Virus record (IMG/VR): IMGVR_UViG_3300033144_003554
Location: 1-28,713 of that record
Length of the DNA: 28,713 bases
Direction: 5' to 3' (one strand)
Source: a virus
The notes under the pieces are model-generated. The model was not told where the DNA came from and made no database searches. It saw only the letters and a program-made list of their open reading frames with translations. Below, piece after piece: positions 8,258 to 17,203 of this stretch. Each line of letters begins with the position of its first letter. The first letter of the stretch is position 1. The translations under genes were made by a program, and so were the position numbers.

Positions 8258-10273
8258 TTATTTAAATGGTAGTACATTATAAAGCGTTCTGTTTTTAAAC
8301 TCTGATTGCTTCCCATCATTCCACTGGCTAATGGGTCGGATATAGCCTGCTACTCTGCTAAAAACTTCTGCAGGTTTTCCACATTTTTTACAGACTTTCT
8401 GCTCACCTTTTAAATATCCATGCTGTTGACATATACTAAATGTCGGTGTAATTGAAAAGTATGGGAGCTTGTAGTTTTCAACAATTGATTTTACAAGTGC
8501 TTTTACCTGGCCTGGTTCAATTTCTTGTGGTGTGTACATATGCATAACCGTACCACCTGTATATCTACATTGCAACTCATCTTGATGGTCAAGGGCATAC
8601 TTATAATTTTCTGTACAATCAGCCGGCAGCCAAGTACTATTTGTTAGATAGTCTTCTTTATGGTTTATAAGTTTTGCTAATCTTCTTGTTGCCCCTTCGG
8701 CCGGCGTTGCTTCTAAATTATAAACACAGTTATCTCTTATTTGAATTTGAGTTAACCATCTGTTTAATTCATCCATTATATTTAATGCAAATTCTTTCCC
8801 TTTTTCAGTATCTATCCCGCCCATGCCCAATCTTTCAAGAAGCTCATGCATTCCAATAATACCTATTGTACTAAAATGATTACTAAAGTAAGCTCCTGTC
8901 TTATCTTTAATTCCTTGTAGATAATATTTACTATAAGGGTAAAGCCCTTGTTCCATATATCTTTCAATTGTTTTACGTTTAATCCGTAAACTTTGAATAG
9001 CAAGCATAAATGCGCTTTTTAATCTGATAATAACATCTTTATTATCACCCCTTATATCTGCCAGTGCTGGTAAATTAAGAGTTACAACACCTATACTTCC
9101 AGTAAGAGGATTAGACCCAAACAGACCCCCGCCTCTTTTGCGTAACTCTCTGATATCTAAGGATATTCTACAACACATCGACCTTGTATCTTCGGGGTTC
9201 ATATCTGAATTGACAAAGTTTGCAAAGTACGGTATACCATATTTACCTGTCATTTTAAATATTGCCTTAGCTATTTTACCATTCCAATCAAAGTCTTTAG
9301 TTATATTATAAGTAGGAATAGGAAAGGTAAACACCTGGCCTTTACAGTCGCCCTCACTCATCAATTCACAGAACGCTAAATTGATCATATCCATTTGTTT
9401 TTGGAAATCACCATATGTTCTATCAGTTTCTATACCTTTTATTTTTACTGGTTGATCCTTAAATATTGGAGAGCATTCTATATCCATTGTTATATTGGTA
9501 AATGGTACCTGAAACCCTGCCCTTGTAGGAATATTAACATTAAATATAAAACTCTGCATAGTCTGTTTTACTTGCTTATATGTCAGCTTATCAAAATATA
9601 TATAAGGAGCAAGTAGTGTATCGAAATTACTAAGGGCAATAGCCCCAGCCGCTTCACCCTGGAGTGTATAAAAGAAGTTTACTATTTGGCCTACTGCACC
9701 GCTAAAGTGTTTTGGTGGTGCGCTTTCTGTTTTAAAATTAACACCACAGAACCCTTTAATTAAAAGGTCTTGTAAATCCCAGCCAAAACAGTAACCAGCA
9801 AGATGTCCAAGATCATGTATGTGGAAGTCACCTCGCACATGAGCATCTTTAATCTCTTTAGGGTATAATACATCTAACCAGTAATCACTTAATACTTTTG
9901 TGGTTATATAATTATTTAATCCCTGAGCTGAATAACTTGTGTTACTATTTTCTTTAATGCTCCAGTCAAGATTTTTTACATAATCAGCCACCACCGTATC
10001 TGAGTTTAAATTTCTTAACCGTTCACGCTGATATCTAAATTTTATATATGCCTTAGCAGTTTTTTTATATTTAGAAGTCATTAAAGTATCTTCAACAATA
10101 TCTTGTATCTCTTCAATAGTTATTAAGTCTTTACGGATGATAAATTTGTATGATAAAGCTTCTGCCTCCTCGCTATCAAATTCACCTGTGGCCTCTCCTG
10201 CCTTAGTTATTGCGCTAATTATTTTACTGTGGTCATACTCAACTATCTGTCCGTTTCTTTTTTTAACTTCCAT
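8258..10273 (-). CDS. nrdD: Anaerobic (class III) ribonucleoside-triphosphate reductase
   Basis: This glycyl-radical enzyme reduces ribonucleotides to deoxyribonucleotides without oxygen. The 671 residues hold an N-terminal ATP-cone (about 1-90, starting MEVKKRNGQIVEYDHSKI), a catalytic barrel with the Cys-Cys pair in SMCCRIS and the family sequence GGGLFGSNPLTGSIGVVTLN, a zinc site (CQQHG then CKKCG), and the radical motif RVAGY, with Gly643 as the expected radical site. All key elements are present and length is normal, so it should be functional. Activation needs the radical-SAM protein NrdG, which is not in this window. It is the last gene of the - strand array, with AAAGGGG inside the end of the preceding gene, an unusual place for a nucleotide-metabolism gene. 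Confidence 0.97.
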   Translation of the reverse strand: MEVKKRNGQIVEYDHSKIISAITKAGEATGEFDSEEAEALSYKFIIRKDLITIEEIQDIVEDTLMTSKYKKTAKAYIKFRYQRERLRNLNSDTVVADYVKNLDWSIKENSNTSYSAQGLNNYITTKVLSDYWLDVLYPKEIKDAHVRGDFHIHDLGHLAGYCFGWDLQDLLIKGFCGVNFKTESAPPKHFSGAVGQIVNFFYTLQGEAAGAIALSNFDTLLAPYIYFDKLTYKQVKQTMQSFIFNVNIPTRAGFQVPFTNITMDIECSPIFKDQPVKIKGIETDRTYGDFQKQMDMINLAFCELMSEGDCKGQVFTFPIPTYNITKDFDWNGKIAKAIFKMTGKYGIPYFANFVNSDMNPEDTRSMCCRISLDIRELRKRGGGLFGSNPLTGSIGVVTLNLPALADIRGDNKDVIIRLKSAFMLAIQSLRIKRKTIERYMEQGLYPYSKYYLQGIKDKTGAYFSNHFSTIGIIGMHELLERLGMGGIDTEKGKEFALNIMDELNRWLTQIQIRDNCVYNLEATPAEGATRRLAKLINHKEDYLTNSTWLPADCTENYKYALDHQDELQCRYTGGTVMHMYTPQEIEPGQVKALVKSIVENYKLPYFSITPTFSICQQHGYLKGEQKVCKKCGKPAEVFSRVAGYIRPISQWNDGKQSEFKNRTLYNVLPFK

Positions 10274-10274
10274 T

Positions 10275-13200
10275 TTACTTTGTCCCCTTTAAAAATTTTT
10301 TAATATTTTCTTCTTGTTTGCCAACTGCTGTAGGTAGTATTTCATTCTGCAACATAACGGCGATTACGGCCATTTTTTCCTCTTTGCTTCCAGCGCTCAT
10401 CATTCCCTTGACGTATGCATCACCATATTTTTTAACATAACTTCTTTGTGCTTTTGATAGTATCCTACTGGAAGGGATTGTCATTATAAGTTTCTTTTCT
10501 TCCAAAGACAAGCCTTTTTTATTTATTAATTTATTTACAATTTGTGTTACTTGTTTATTCTGGTCTGCTTTCATTTTTCTAACTTCATTTATTCCTTGCC
10601 ATATCTCTTCTGAAACACCACGGTCATTTACCTTTACATATCTTTTAAGAAAATTTAACCCATATGATCCAAGTAGTTCTTGGTACCACTCTCTACTTTC
10701 ATTATCTTTTGGTATTTTATAAAAAGTGTTTAACCCAAATGTTTTATATACATGCTTTGCCATAGCTTTTTTACCAACAACTTCTTTCCTGGTAAAGTTA
10801 TCTATTACTGGCTTACCTGAGATAGCATACGAATATAAATCTTTCGCTACTATTAGATATGGATTCATTCCGGCGTATGGAGCTAACCCCTCAGCTATTA
10901 ATGATATCGCACCTTTGTCACCAAAAAGTTTACCTTTAAGAGACTTTTCTACAACCGCCCCTATAATTCTTGAGTCATAATCACTTGGCAGTGTAAGATA
11001 AATACTTTTACCAGATTCCGTTAATCCAAGAGGTACTATATTGTAAAATGTTCTATCATATTCCGAGACACCTCTCAGTATCCTTTGATTCCATGCGATC
11101 ATATCTGCCGTCATATCACTGGCATCATCATCATTACCTCTTAAAGCACTTATTGTCCATGTAGCTATAGCTCCGGTTGCTGCCCATCTTATTAGTCTTG
11201 GTGCAATATCCGCCATACCTGCTTTCCAAAAGTATGCAGCAGGGTTTTCTTTTGCAGCTTCTACTGTAGCAAGCATACCTCTTATATGAATATTAGAGAA
11301 CAGGTATATATTATTCATAACAATAGCCCCTGTTCCTTTTTTCTTATAGTTTGGAGTACCAATACGCTCTCTAACTCTATGGGCTATCTCTGTATCAGAT
11401 AATTTTGTATGCTCTCTTAAATATTTATAACCAGACAATTTACTTGTTAGCTCCATAATCTGTCCTAATTGTTCTATTTGGTTTCCTGCATATTTAACCC
11501 CTCTCATAATTCTACTGTCCATCATTCGTCTTTGGACTTCTACTTGCCCAGGAGATATAGAATCCTTAATACTGTCTGCTATCATCTGTAGCTCCTCTTC
11601 TGTTGACAGTGCATTCCTTGCAGACATTGCCCTCTGTATAGCAAGCATCCTACCTGCTCCCATTTCTTTTATATCTCCAGAAACAATATCACGCTTTACA
11701 AACGCCTTAGATTCTTTAATAGAATTTTTATAAGCCTGGAAGAGTTTATACATATCTCTTATTTTTACTTCTGGGTTTTTGGCAACAGTTGACATAAAAT
11801 CAATAGGTACTGCAAATGCTAACCAAGCTGGGTTCATAGACACCAGTATGTTTTTTATAGGCTTCATCATAGCGTTGATTAACTTACCTATAAATCTTGG
11901 TGTGCCCTGATCAAAATTAAATATCTCAACAAATGCCTTTGGCACAAGATATACTTCAGCCTCTCCATTCTCCATAATTTTCATTACAGATAATCCAGAC
12001 TTACCTTTACTGGCTGCATCAATCATAGAACTTGTAACAACTTTCTGCAAGCCTCTTTGTTTAGCTGCTATATGCGTAGCGTTGTTAGTTTTTAATAAAA
12101 AATCAACTAATTTTCTTTTGGCATTATTAATTATAGACGCTCTCATTATGGCTATATTTTTATCTATTGTGGCCATAAACGGATTTTCTATTCCACTGAA
12201 TGTGCCTACCTGTTTAAAAATTGTTGATGATACATCGTTGCTTTTTCCTTGTACAAGTCCTTTCTTTTCAAAATGTTTCGTCACATTCCATGTAGCATAG
12301 TCTATAACATTTTCTTCTATCTTTTTTACAAGTTCCGGACTAAACAACCCCGATTCTATATAAGGCATTATCAATTTTGCATTAAGAGCTTTAAACTTTT
12401 TAGCAACATCAAATATGGCATTTGCTTTTTCTGCACCATAGACTTTAGATAGATTTTTTAAATCTTGCCCTGCTGTTTCTGGTGTGGTAAACAATGGATG
12501 CTGTTGTATCTTTGAGCCTGAAACTCTTTGCTCAAATAGTATTATACCAATCTCTTCTGGTGTTAGTTTTTTATCTTCAAGAAGAGCTACTATATCCTTT
12601 TTAAGATCTTGCATGTAAACACTTACTTCACCAGACATATAAGCCAGAGACTCAAGCTCCCTTTTTACAGAGTTGATAGCTGTATCTACTGCTGCACGAG
12701 TTTTCCCTTTATATTGTTTTGCTATATCTTTAAATCCCTGTAGGCTATCAGCATCTTTGTCGGATAAAACCTTACTTGTAAACACTTTGATTTTCTTTAA
12801 AGTGGGCTGATCTTCTTTTGCAATCTTTATATCTTTTTTTTCTTTGGCCTCTATATGCTCTTCAAACATTGTTGCAATGCTTTTTAATCTTGCTTCTGTT
12901 TTTTGCTTAACACCTCTTATACCTAATATTGGCAAGATAGCTTTAAGTAAAGGTTTATTCCCTTTTAGGTTTCTAATGATAGCACTATAAAATTCAGGGG
13001 CTATCTCTTTTACTTTTTCAGGAGCTATCATAATAGCTCCTATACCATCAGCAAGAACTTCTGATTTACTAAACAAATAATCTCTATTTTTTTTGGTTAA
13101 ATTTCTAATAGCTTCTGGATTTTTATAAAACTTACTTAAATTTGGCCTCCATAGCATTCTAAACTTTTGCCCTGCTATTAATTCTTTTGTTGATAGTTCT

Positions 13201-15020
13201 ACATTTTCAGATATATCTACAGGTGCAACTCCTTTCTTGGTAGTTTTAAGAATATCGCCAAGAGATGGGGTTAATCCTTTTTCTCCTTTGACTTCTGGGC
13301 TACCAAGAACAACTGCTATCTGATGTCCAATTTCATGAGCGAATGTAACATCTACTTCTGGCTGGCCAGTAGGATGAATTTCTTTACCTTTTAACAATCT
13401 TTTTGATAATTTAATTTCTTTTGTTTCTAAATTATATGTTCCACGTTCTTTCTGTTTCTTTACTGCTAAGTTTAAATCTTTACCCGTAAGAGCTTTATAC
13501 ACTTGATAAAGCTCAGGGCTTTCTATTCGCCTAACTTTATGTGGAATAGCTACAACCTTTTCTACTTTCTTAGGTTTCTTTGCTAACACTTTACCTGCAA
13601 CAGCTTTTTCCATCAAATTTAATTCTTTTTCTGGCAATATATCCATCTCTCTTGCAACTTCTATTGTCTTGCTGGCACTACCTGTCTCTCCTTCTTTTAT
13701 AAAATCCTGAATAACATTTCTAACATCTGTGTCTTTAAGTGGAGCTGCTGTCTCTGCTACATCCTCCCCTACTTCTATATCTTTCTGTTCCTTAGCATGT
13801 TCTGCTTTAACCTCTTCAATACTTTTAAGCCCTACTTCTGGAGCCGGCTCTTCTGGTAATTTAGTATCTGTAAGATCATTCAGGAGCCTACTCTCTTCTG
13901 ATGTAGGTTTTTTCTTACTTATTATACCTTTCATTGCTTTGCCAACCATCATATTACCACCGACAAAATAACCCATGCCTATCCCAGCTTGTTTTGCTGT
14001 GGTTATCATAGTATTAACAACTTGATCTCTTAACTCTACTGCTGTCTTTTGGTCTATCTTATTTTCTTTGATGGCATTATGTAGGGCAGTACTTACATAA
14101 TTTGTTACGTCATTTGTTACTCCCTGTCCTACTTCTATTAATGTTTCTTGGCCTACAGTTAGCAAACCTCTTTCCAATACCTTTTCTTTTACTTTTTTAA
14201 TCAACTGATTATTTTTCATTCCAGGAATAATTTTAGTAGCTATTTTAATTCCTACCACTTCAAGTGCTGTCTGGGCTATTGCGCCAAGCTTAGATACTGT
14301 ATTGGCAATCTCTGGATCAACCTTAGCTCTATCCATTTCTAATAGTAAATCACCACGGTTGATATCATACATGTTTTTAGCCATAGCAATATTAGATGCT
14401 CCGCTAACATATGGAGTTATCGGTGGAAACACACCACTAACAATTGCTGGTATCTGGTATTTACCAAACTCGTATATACTGGCGAATACTGATCCTGCAT
14501 TATCTGATCCCCACTCATTAGGTTGATACTTTGGCTGACCTTCATCTTGCATCTTTGCAAGATTTTTACGCTCTTCCTCTGTCCAGCCTTTGTTCCATTT
14601 TTCAGAAGCATATTTGCTGGTCTCCATACTTTTCATAGTACCACTCCAGCCTTGCCTGAATCCTTCAAACCACCCTGCCTCTGGTTTCTGCAATGTTTCA
14701 TAATCTTGATACTGCTTAGATATATCTTTTCTTAACTGGCTTTCTTTCCTGCCAAGGCCATCGGGGTCAATCATCATACTCCTGATGGCCTCTTCGTCTA
14801 TATTTGCTGACTTGCCATATCTATTAGTATATGCTTCGTATTTAAGTTTAATTCTTTCCTCTGGTGACAAGTCTTTTGTAGCTTCGTCAATCCCTGTTAA
14901 TAAATCTCTTCCTTTAAAATTGTTCACCATTGATTGTTTGTAGTTTTCTGATAAAACTTTTTTATCTTCATCAGATATGCTTTGATACTCTGGCGCTTGC
15001 TCTACGTCTTTCCACTGCAT
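10275..15020 (-). CDS. Very large internal virion / ejection protein with zincin motif (gp16 position)
   Basis: At 1581 residues this is the largest gene. It is third of three genes after the gp10 body, the place of P22 gp16, which enters the host with the DNA; P22 gp16 is far smaller (609). An N-terminal helical part (about 1-420) contains Gly/Ala-rich hydrophobic stretches near 180-215 and 330-370. A zincin-type HEIGH motif is at 562-566, with a plausible third ligand Glu654 in SEVLADGIGA, resembling HExxH...ExxAD peptidases. Residues about 1060-1420 (from MNPAWLAFAVP) resemble the C-terminal domain of phage 'large polyvalent' proteins (LPD38-like, from memory). A protease delivered with DNA is the likely reading. 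The ATG has AAAGGAAAA upstream, next to the preceding stop. Confidence 0.8.
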   Translation of the reverse strand: MQWKDVEQAPEYQSISDEDKKVLSENYKQSMVNNFKGRDLLTGIDEATKDLSPEERIKLKYEAYTNRYGKSANIDEEAIRSMMIDPDGLGRKESQLRKDISKQYQDYETLQKPEAGWFEGFRQGWSGTMKSMETSKYASEKWNKGWTEEERKNLAKMQDEGQPKYQPNEWGSDNAGSVFASIYEFGKYQIPAIVSGVFPPITPYVSGASNIAMAKNMYDINRGDLLLEMDRAKVDPEIANTVSKLGAIAQTALEVVGIKIATKIIPGMKNNQLIKKVKEKVLERGLLTVGQETLIEVGQGVTNDVTNYVSTALHNAIKENKIDQKTAVELRDQVVNTMITTAKQAGIGMGYFVGGNMMVGKAMKGIISKKKPTSEESRLLNDLTDTKLPEEPAPEVGLKSIEEVKAEHAKEQKDIEVGEDVAETAAPLKDTDVRNVIQDFIKEGETGSASKTIEVAREMDILPEKELNLMEKAVAGKVLAKKPKKVEKVVAIPHKVRRIESPELYQVYKALTGKDLNLAVKKQKERGTYNLETKEIKLSKRLLKGKEIHPTGQPEVDVTFAHEIGHQIAVVLGSPEVKGEKGLTPSLGDILKTTKKGVAPVDISENVELSTKELIAGQKFRMLWRPNLSKFYKNPEAIRNLTKKNRDYLFSKSEVLADGIGAIMIAPEKVKEIAPEFYSAIIRNLKGNKPLLKAILPILGIRGVKQKTEARLKSIATMFEEHIEAKEKKDIKIAKEDQPTLKKIKVFTSKVLSDKDADSLQGFKDIAKQYKGKTRAAVDTAINSVKRELESLAYMSGEVSVYMQDLKKDIVALLEDKKLTPEEIGIILFEQRVSGSKIQQHPLFTTPETAGQDLKNLSKVYGAEKANAIFDVAKKFKALNAKLIMPYIESGLFSPELVKKIEENVIDYATWNVTKHFEKKGLVQGKSNDVSSTIFKQVGTFSGIENPFMATIDKNIAIMRASIINNAKRKLVDFLLKTNNATHIAAKQRGLQKVVTSSMIDAASKGKSGLSVMKIMENGEAEVYLVPKAFVEIFNFDQGTPRFIGKLINAMMKPIKNILVSMNPAWLAFAVPIDFMSTVAKNPEVKIRDMYKLFQAYKNSIKESKAFVKRDIVSGDIKEMGAGRMLAIQRAMSARNALSTEEELQMIADSIKDSISPGQVEVQRRMMDSRIMRGVKYAGNQIEQLGQIMELTSKLSGYKYLREHTKLSDTEIAHRVRERIGTPNYKKKGTGAIVMNNIYLFSNIHIRGMLATVEAAKENPAAYFWKAGMADIAPRLIRWAATGAIATWTISALRGNDDDASDMTADMIAWNQRILRGVSEYDRTFYNIVPLGLTESGKSIYLTLPSDYDSRIIGAVVEKSLKGKLFGDKGAISLIAEGLAPYAGMNPYLIVAKDLYSYAISGKPVIDNFTRKEVVGKKAMAKHVYKTFGLNTFYKIPKDNESREWYQELLGSYGLNFLKRYVKVNDRGVSEEIWQGINEVRKMKADQNKQVTQIVNKLINKKGLSLEEKKLIMTIPSSRILSKAQRSYVKKYGDAYVKGMMSAGSKEEKMAVIAVMLQNEILPTAVGKQEENIKKFLKGTK

Positions 15021-15021
15021 A

Positions 15022-16521
15022 TTATTTTCCTTTCATTGCTTCTAATTTTTTTCTTTCTTTGTGAAGAACTAATATAGAGTTTATATATTCACTTCCAGTT
15101 AAATCTTTTGCTATATCATGCATAACTTTTGCTATATCTTTGATACCCTTATTTATAACCAGGAGTTGTGTTTTATCGAGGGCTTTACCTGTTCTATAAG
15201 GACTTCCAAGATCAGAGCTGACCTTAGCTACAATATCCTGTGCCTTTGTTATTTGACTTGTAACCCTATCTGCTGGTTTTTCCGCTGGCAATTCTCTGCG
15301 TTGCATTGTGAACTCTTCTTCTGGCAGCACTTCTTCTTCTGCGTCCATGTCTGGTAAGGGCTCTTCTTGTACTCCTGGATCAGCTTCTTGTAACTGTTGT
15401 TTATCTGACACATTTTCTAACTCCTTTGTTACTTTTCTAATATAGTCAATTGTTTCTTGTGGTAATTCTTTCTCACCTCTTTGGTATTTTCTAAAATTAC
15501 CGATACCCCAATTATAAGCTATCAATCTGTTTTCAAAGCTATCATCTTTTCCTAACATCTTCCCTATCTTTTTATAATATCTAACTCCTGCTCCAATGTT
15601 CTTTTCGGGATCAAGAACTGCCTTGCCTCTAAGGCCAAGAGATGCTGCTGTGTCAGGCATTAGTTGCATAATCCCTTGTGCCCCAACTGGTGATACTGCT
15701 TTAGGATCAAAACCGCTTTCAGTCTGAATTATAGCATTAATAATATTTGGATCAACCTCATATTTATCACTATAATAATTAACAGCATTGTTAATCTCTT
15801 CACCTTGTAGCACTTCTTTCCTTTGTTCAAGCTCACTGTGATATTTCTTACTTGCTGCTATAGCTTCTGTCCTTGCAGCCTTAACCTCAGCCGGATTAGT
15901 AGAGTTAAGCCCTGGAAGATCAATCCCTAATGCTTTCATTGTCATAAACATTTCTTTATTATTCGCTGCACCAGAAGTAATCCTACTTACTTTGACCTTA
16001 TTTGATGCAATATTCTTTGTTGCAGCCATAATATCTTTTTTTCTGGTGGTCATTATTTTTCGATAGTCTTTATCAGCTCTTGCCCGATCAGCTATCGCGC
16101 TTGTTTTTACAGGCGCTTTCCTTCTGGCCTCAATATCAGCTCTCCTTTGTTTGTCAAAGAATAATTTTTCACCTCCTCCAGAGATTTTAACTTTCATTTC
16201 TTCAAATGCTTCTGGGGTCATCCCTTTTACATCATTCTGGCTTGGATAATAAGAGGTGTCTATTCCAGCTTCTTTAGAATCCCGTACATATAAGCCCCAG
16301 TTATTTCTATCTGTCATGTGTACATTTTCTTTAATACTTCCTTGTACTATCTGTTGTTCTTTGGCTGCCTGATCTTGTGCTATCTGGTTCTGTTTTATTT
16401 CAAACTGTTGTATATTCTGCTCCCTTAGAGTATTTTTTAAAGTATTGGCCTTACTTTTTTGATAAAGGCCAATAGCGTTCTGAATACCAAATGGGTCTTG
16501 CTGTGGTGGTATATAGTCCAT
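15022..16521 (-). CDS. Internal virion protein with lytic transglycosylase domain (gp20 position)
   Basis: The 499-residue product has a clear SLT-type lytic transglycosylase domain at about 245-375. It shows IIQTESGFDPKAVSPVGAQG with catalytic Glu268, then GIMQLMPDTAASLGL, NIGAGVRYYKKI and LIAYNWGIGNF. Such domains open peptidoglycan locally when the virion ejects DNA. The rest is charged, helical and Gln/Lys/Glu-rich, with an acidic Pro-rich stretch (about 395-420). It is second of three genes after the gp10 body, matching P22 gp20. SLT domains occur on different ejection proteins in other phages. A GGAG lies upstream of ATG 16521, inside the end of the previous gene. Confidence 0.88.
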   Translation of the reverse strand: MDYIPPQQDPFGIQNAIGLYQKSKANTLKNTLREQNIQQFEIKQNQIAQDQAAKEQQIVQGSIKENVHMTDRNNWGLYVRDSKEAGIDTSYYPSQNDVKGMTPEAFEEMKVKISGGGEKLFFDKQRRADIEARRKAPVKTSAIADRARADKDYRKIMTTRKKDIMAATKNIASNKVKVSRITSGAANNKEMFMTMKALGIDLPGLNSTNPAEVKAARTEAIAASKKYHSELEQRKEVLQGEEINNAVNYYSDKYEVDPNIINAIIQTESGFDPKAVSPVGAQGIMQLMPDTAASLGLRGKAVLDPEKNIGAGVRYYKKIGKMLGKDDSFENRLIAYNWGIGNFRKYQRGEKELPQETIDYIRKVTKELENVSDKQQLQEADPGVQEEPLPDMDAEEEVLPEEEFTMQRRELPAEKPADRVTSQITKAQDIVAKVSSDLGSPYRTGKALDKTQLLVINKGIKDIAKVMHDIAKDLTGSEYINSILVLHKERKKLEAMKGK

Positions 16522-16522
16522 A

Positions 16523-17203
16523 TTATTTTTTCTCCATTCCTTTCCATGTTGCGTAAGCTCCTAAGCCCTGCTGTATACCTTGCATTAATGGGCTTGCTGC
16601 TGACCGCTCTTGATACCTTTGCCCTGCCATCTGTGTCAATGCATTTCCGTACTGGTTCGATGTATTGGCCATAGTAGTAGCCATTTGGCCTGAACCCTGC
16701 ATCTGCATATTTGCTTGACCTGTTGCTGCGTTAAATCCTTGCTGTGACATTTGCTTATATGGATCCATTTTTTGATAATATCTATTAATAAAGTTTTGGT
16801 ACTCGTTTGATGCCATGCCCTGTGACTGCTCCTGTAAGGCACTTAATGTCTGACCGCTAAGAGAACTACCTCTTGCTGCTGCACTTCGCTCCACGGCTTT
16901 ATTGGCTTGTTCCATCCTATATTTATAACCAGGACTTTCTTTAAATTCACCTGCACCTTTTGATAACATTTGTTGATATTTTCCAAGAGCATTAGCACCT
17001 GCTTGCCTCCATGGTGCTACATCTCCCCTTGCTGTTTCAAGGGACTCTTTTTGAAAAGCTAAAGTCTCTCTTCCAGACTGTTGCTGCATTTCTGCAATTC
17101 TTAACATAGTTTTTCGCATTCGTCTTGATTCTTTTTTGGCTGATCGGCCACCCATAATTCCACCGGCTGCACCAAGCGCGCCTATTGCTAAAGCTGCTAC
17201 CAT
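16523..17203 (-). CDS. Internal virion / DNA-transfer protein (gp7 position)
   Basis: The 226-residue protein begins with a Gly/Ala-rich hydrophobic segment (about residues 1-17), followed by a basic helical part, and contains the motif FKESPGYKYRMEQA followed by SAAARGSSLSGQT and ASNEYQNFINRY. This pattern recurs in podovirus ejection proteins encoded next to the transglycosylase protein. The C-terminus is Gln/Met/Gly/Ala-rich. It is first of the three-gene ejection block, the position of P22 gp7 (229 residues, almost the same length). Its ATG overlaps the gp10-body stop as TAATG, with GGAGGAAG ahead, so translation is probably coupled. Confidence 0.8.
   Translation of the reverse strand: MVAALAIGALGAAGGIMGGRSAKKESRRMRKTMLRIAEMQQQSGRETLAFQKESLETARGDVAPWRQAGANALGKYQQMLSKGAGEFKESPGYKYRMEQANKAVERSAAARGSSLSGQTLSALQEQSQGMASNEYQNFINRYYQKMDPYKQMSQQGFNAATGQANMQMQGSGQMATTMANTSNQYGNALTQMAGQRYQERSAASPLMQGIQQGLGAYATWKGMEKK

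Noticed and set aside
8258-10273. Intein or intron in nrdD, common in phage reductases
   Set aside because: The protein is continuous, of normal length, and all conserved blocks follow each other without an insert.
15022-16521. Reading the transglycosylase protein as the lysis endolysin
   Set aside because: The SLT domain is embedded in a long helical protein between two ejection-position genes, which fits a virion-associated enzyme rather than a free endolysin.
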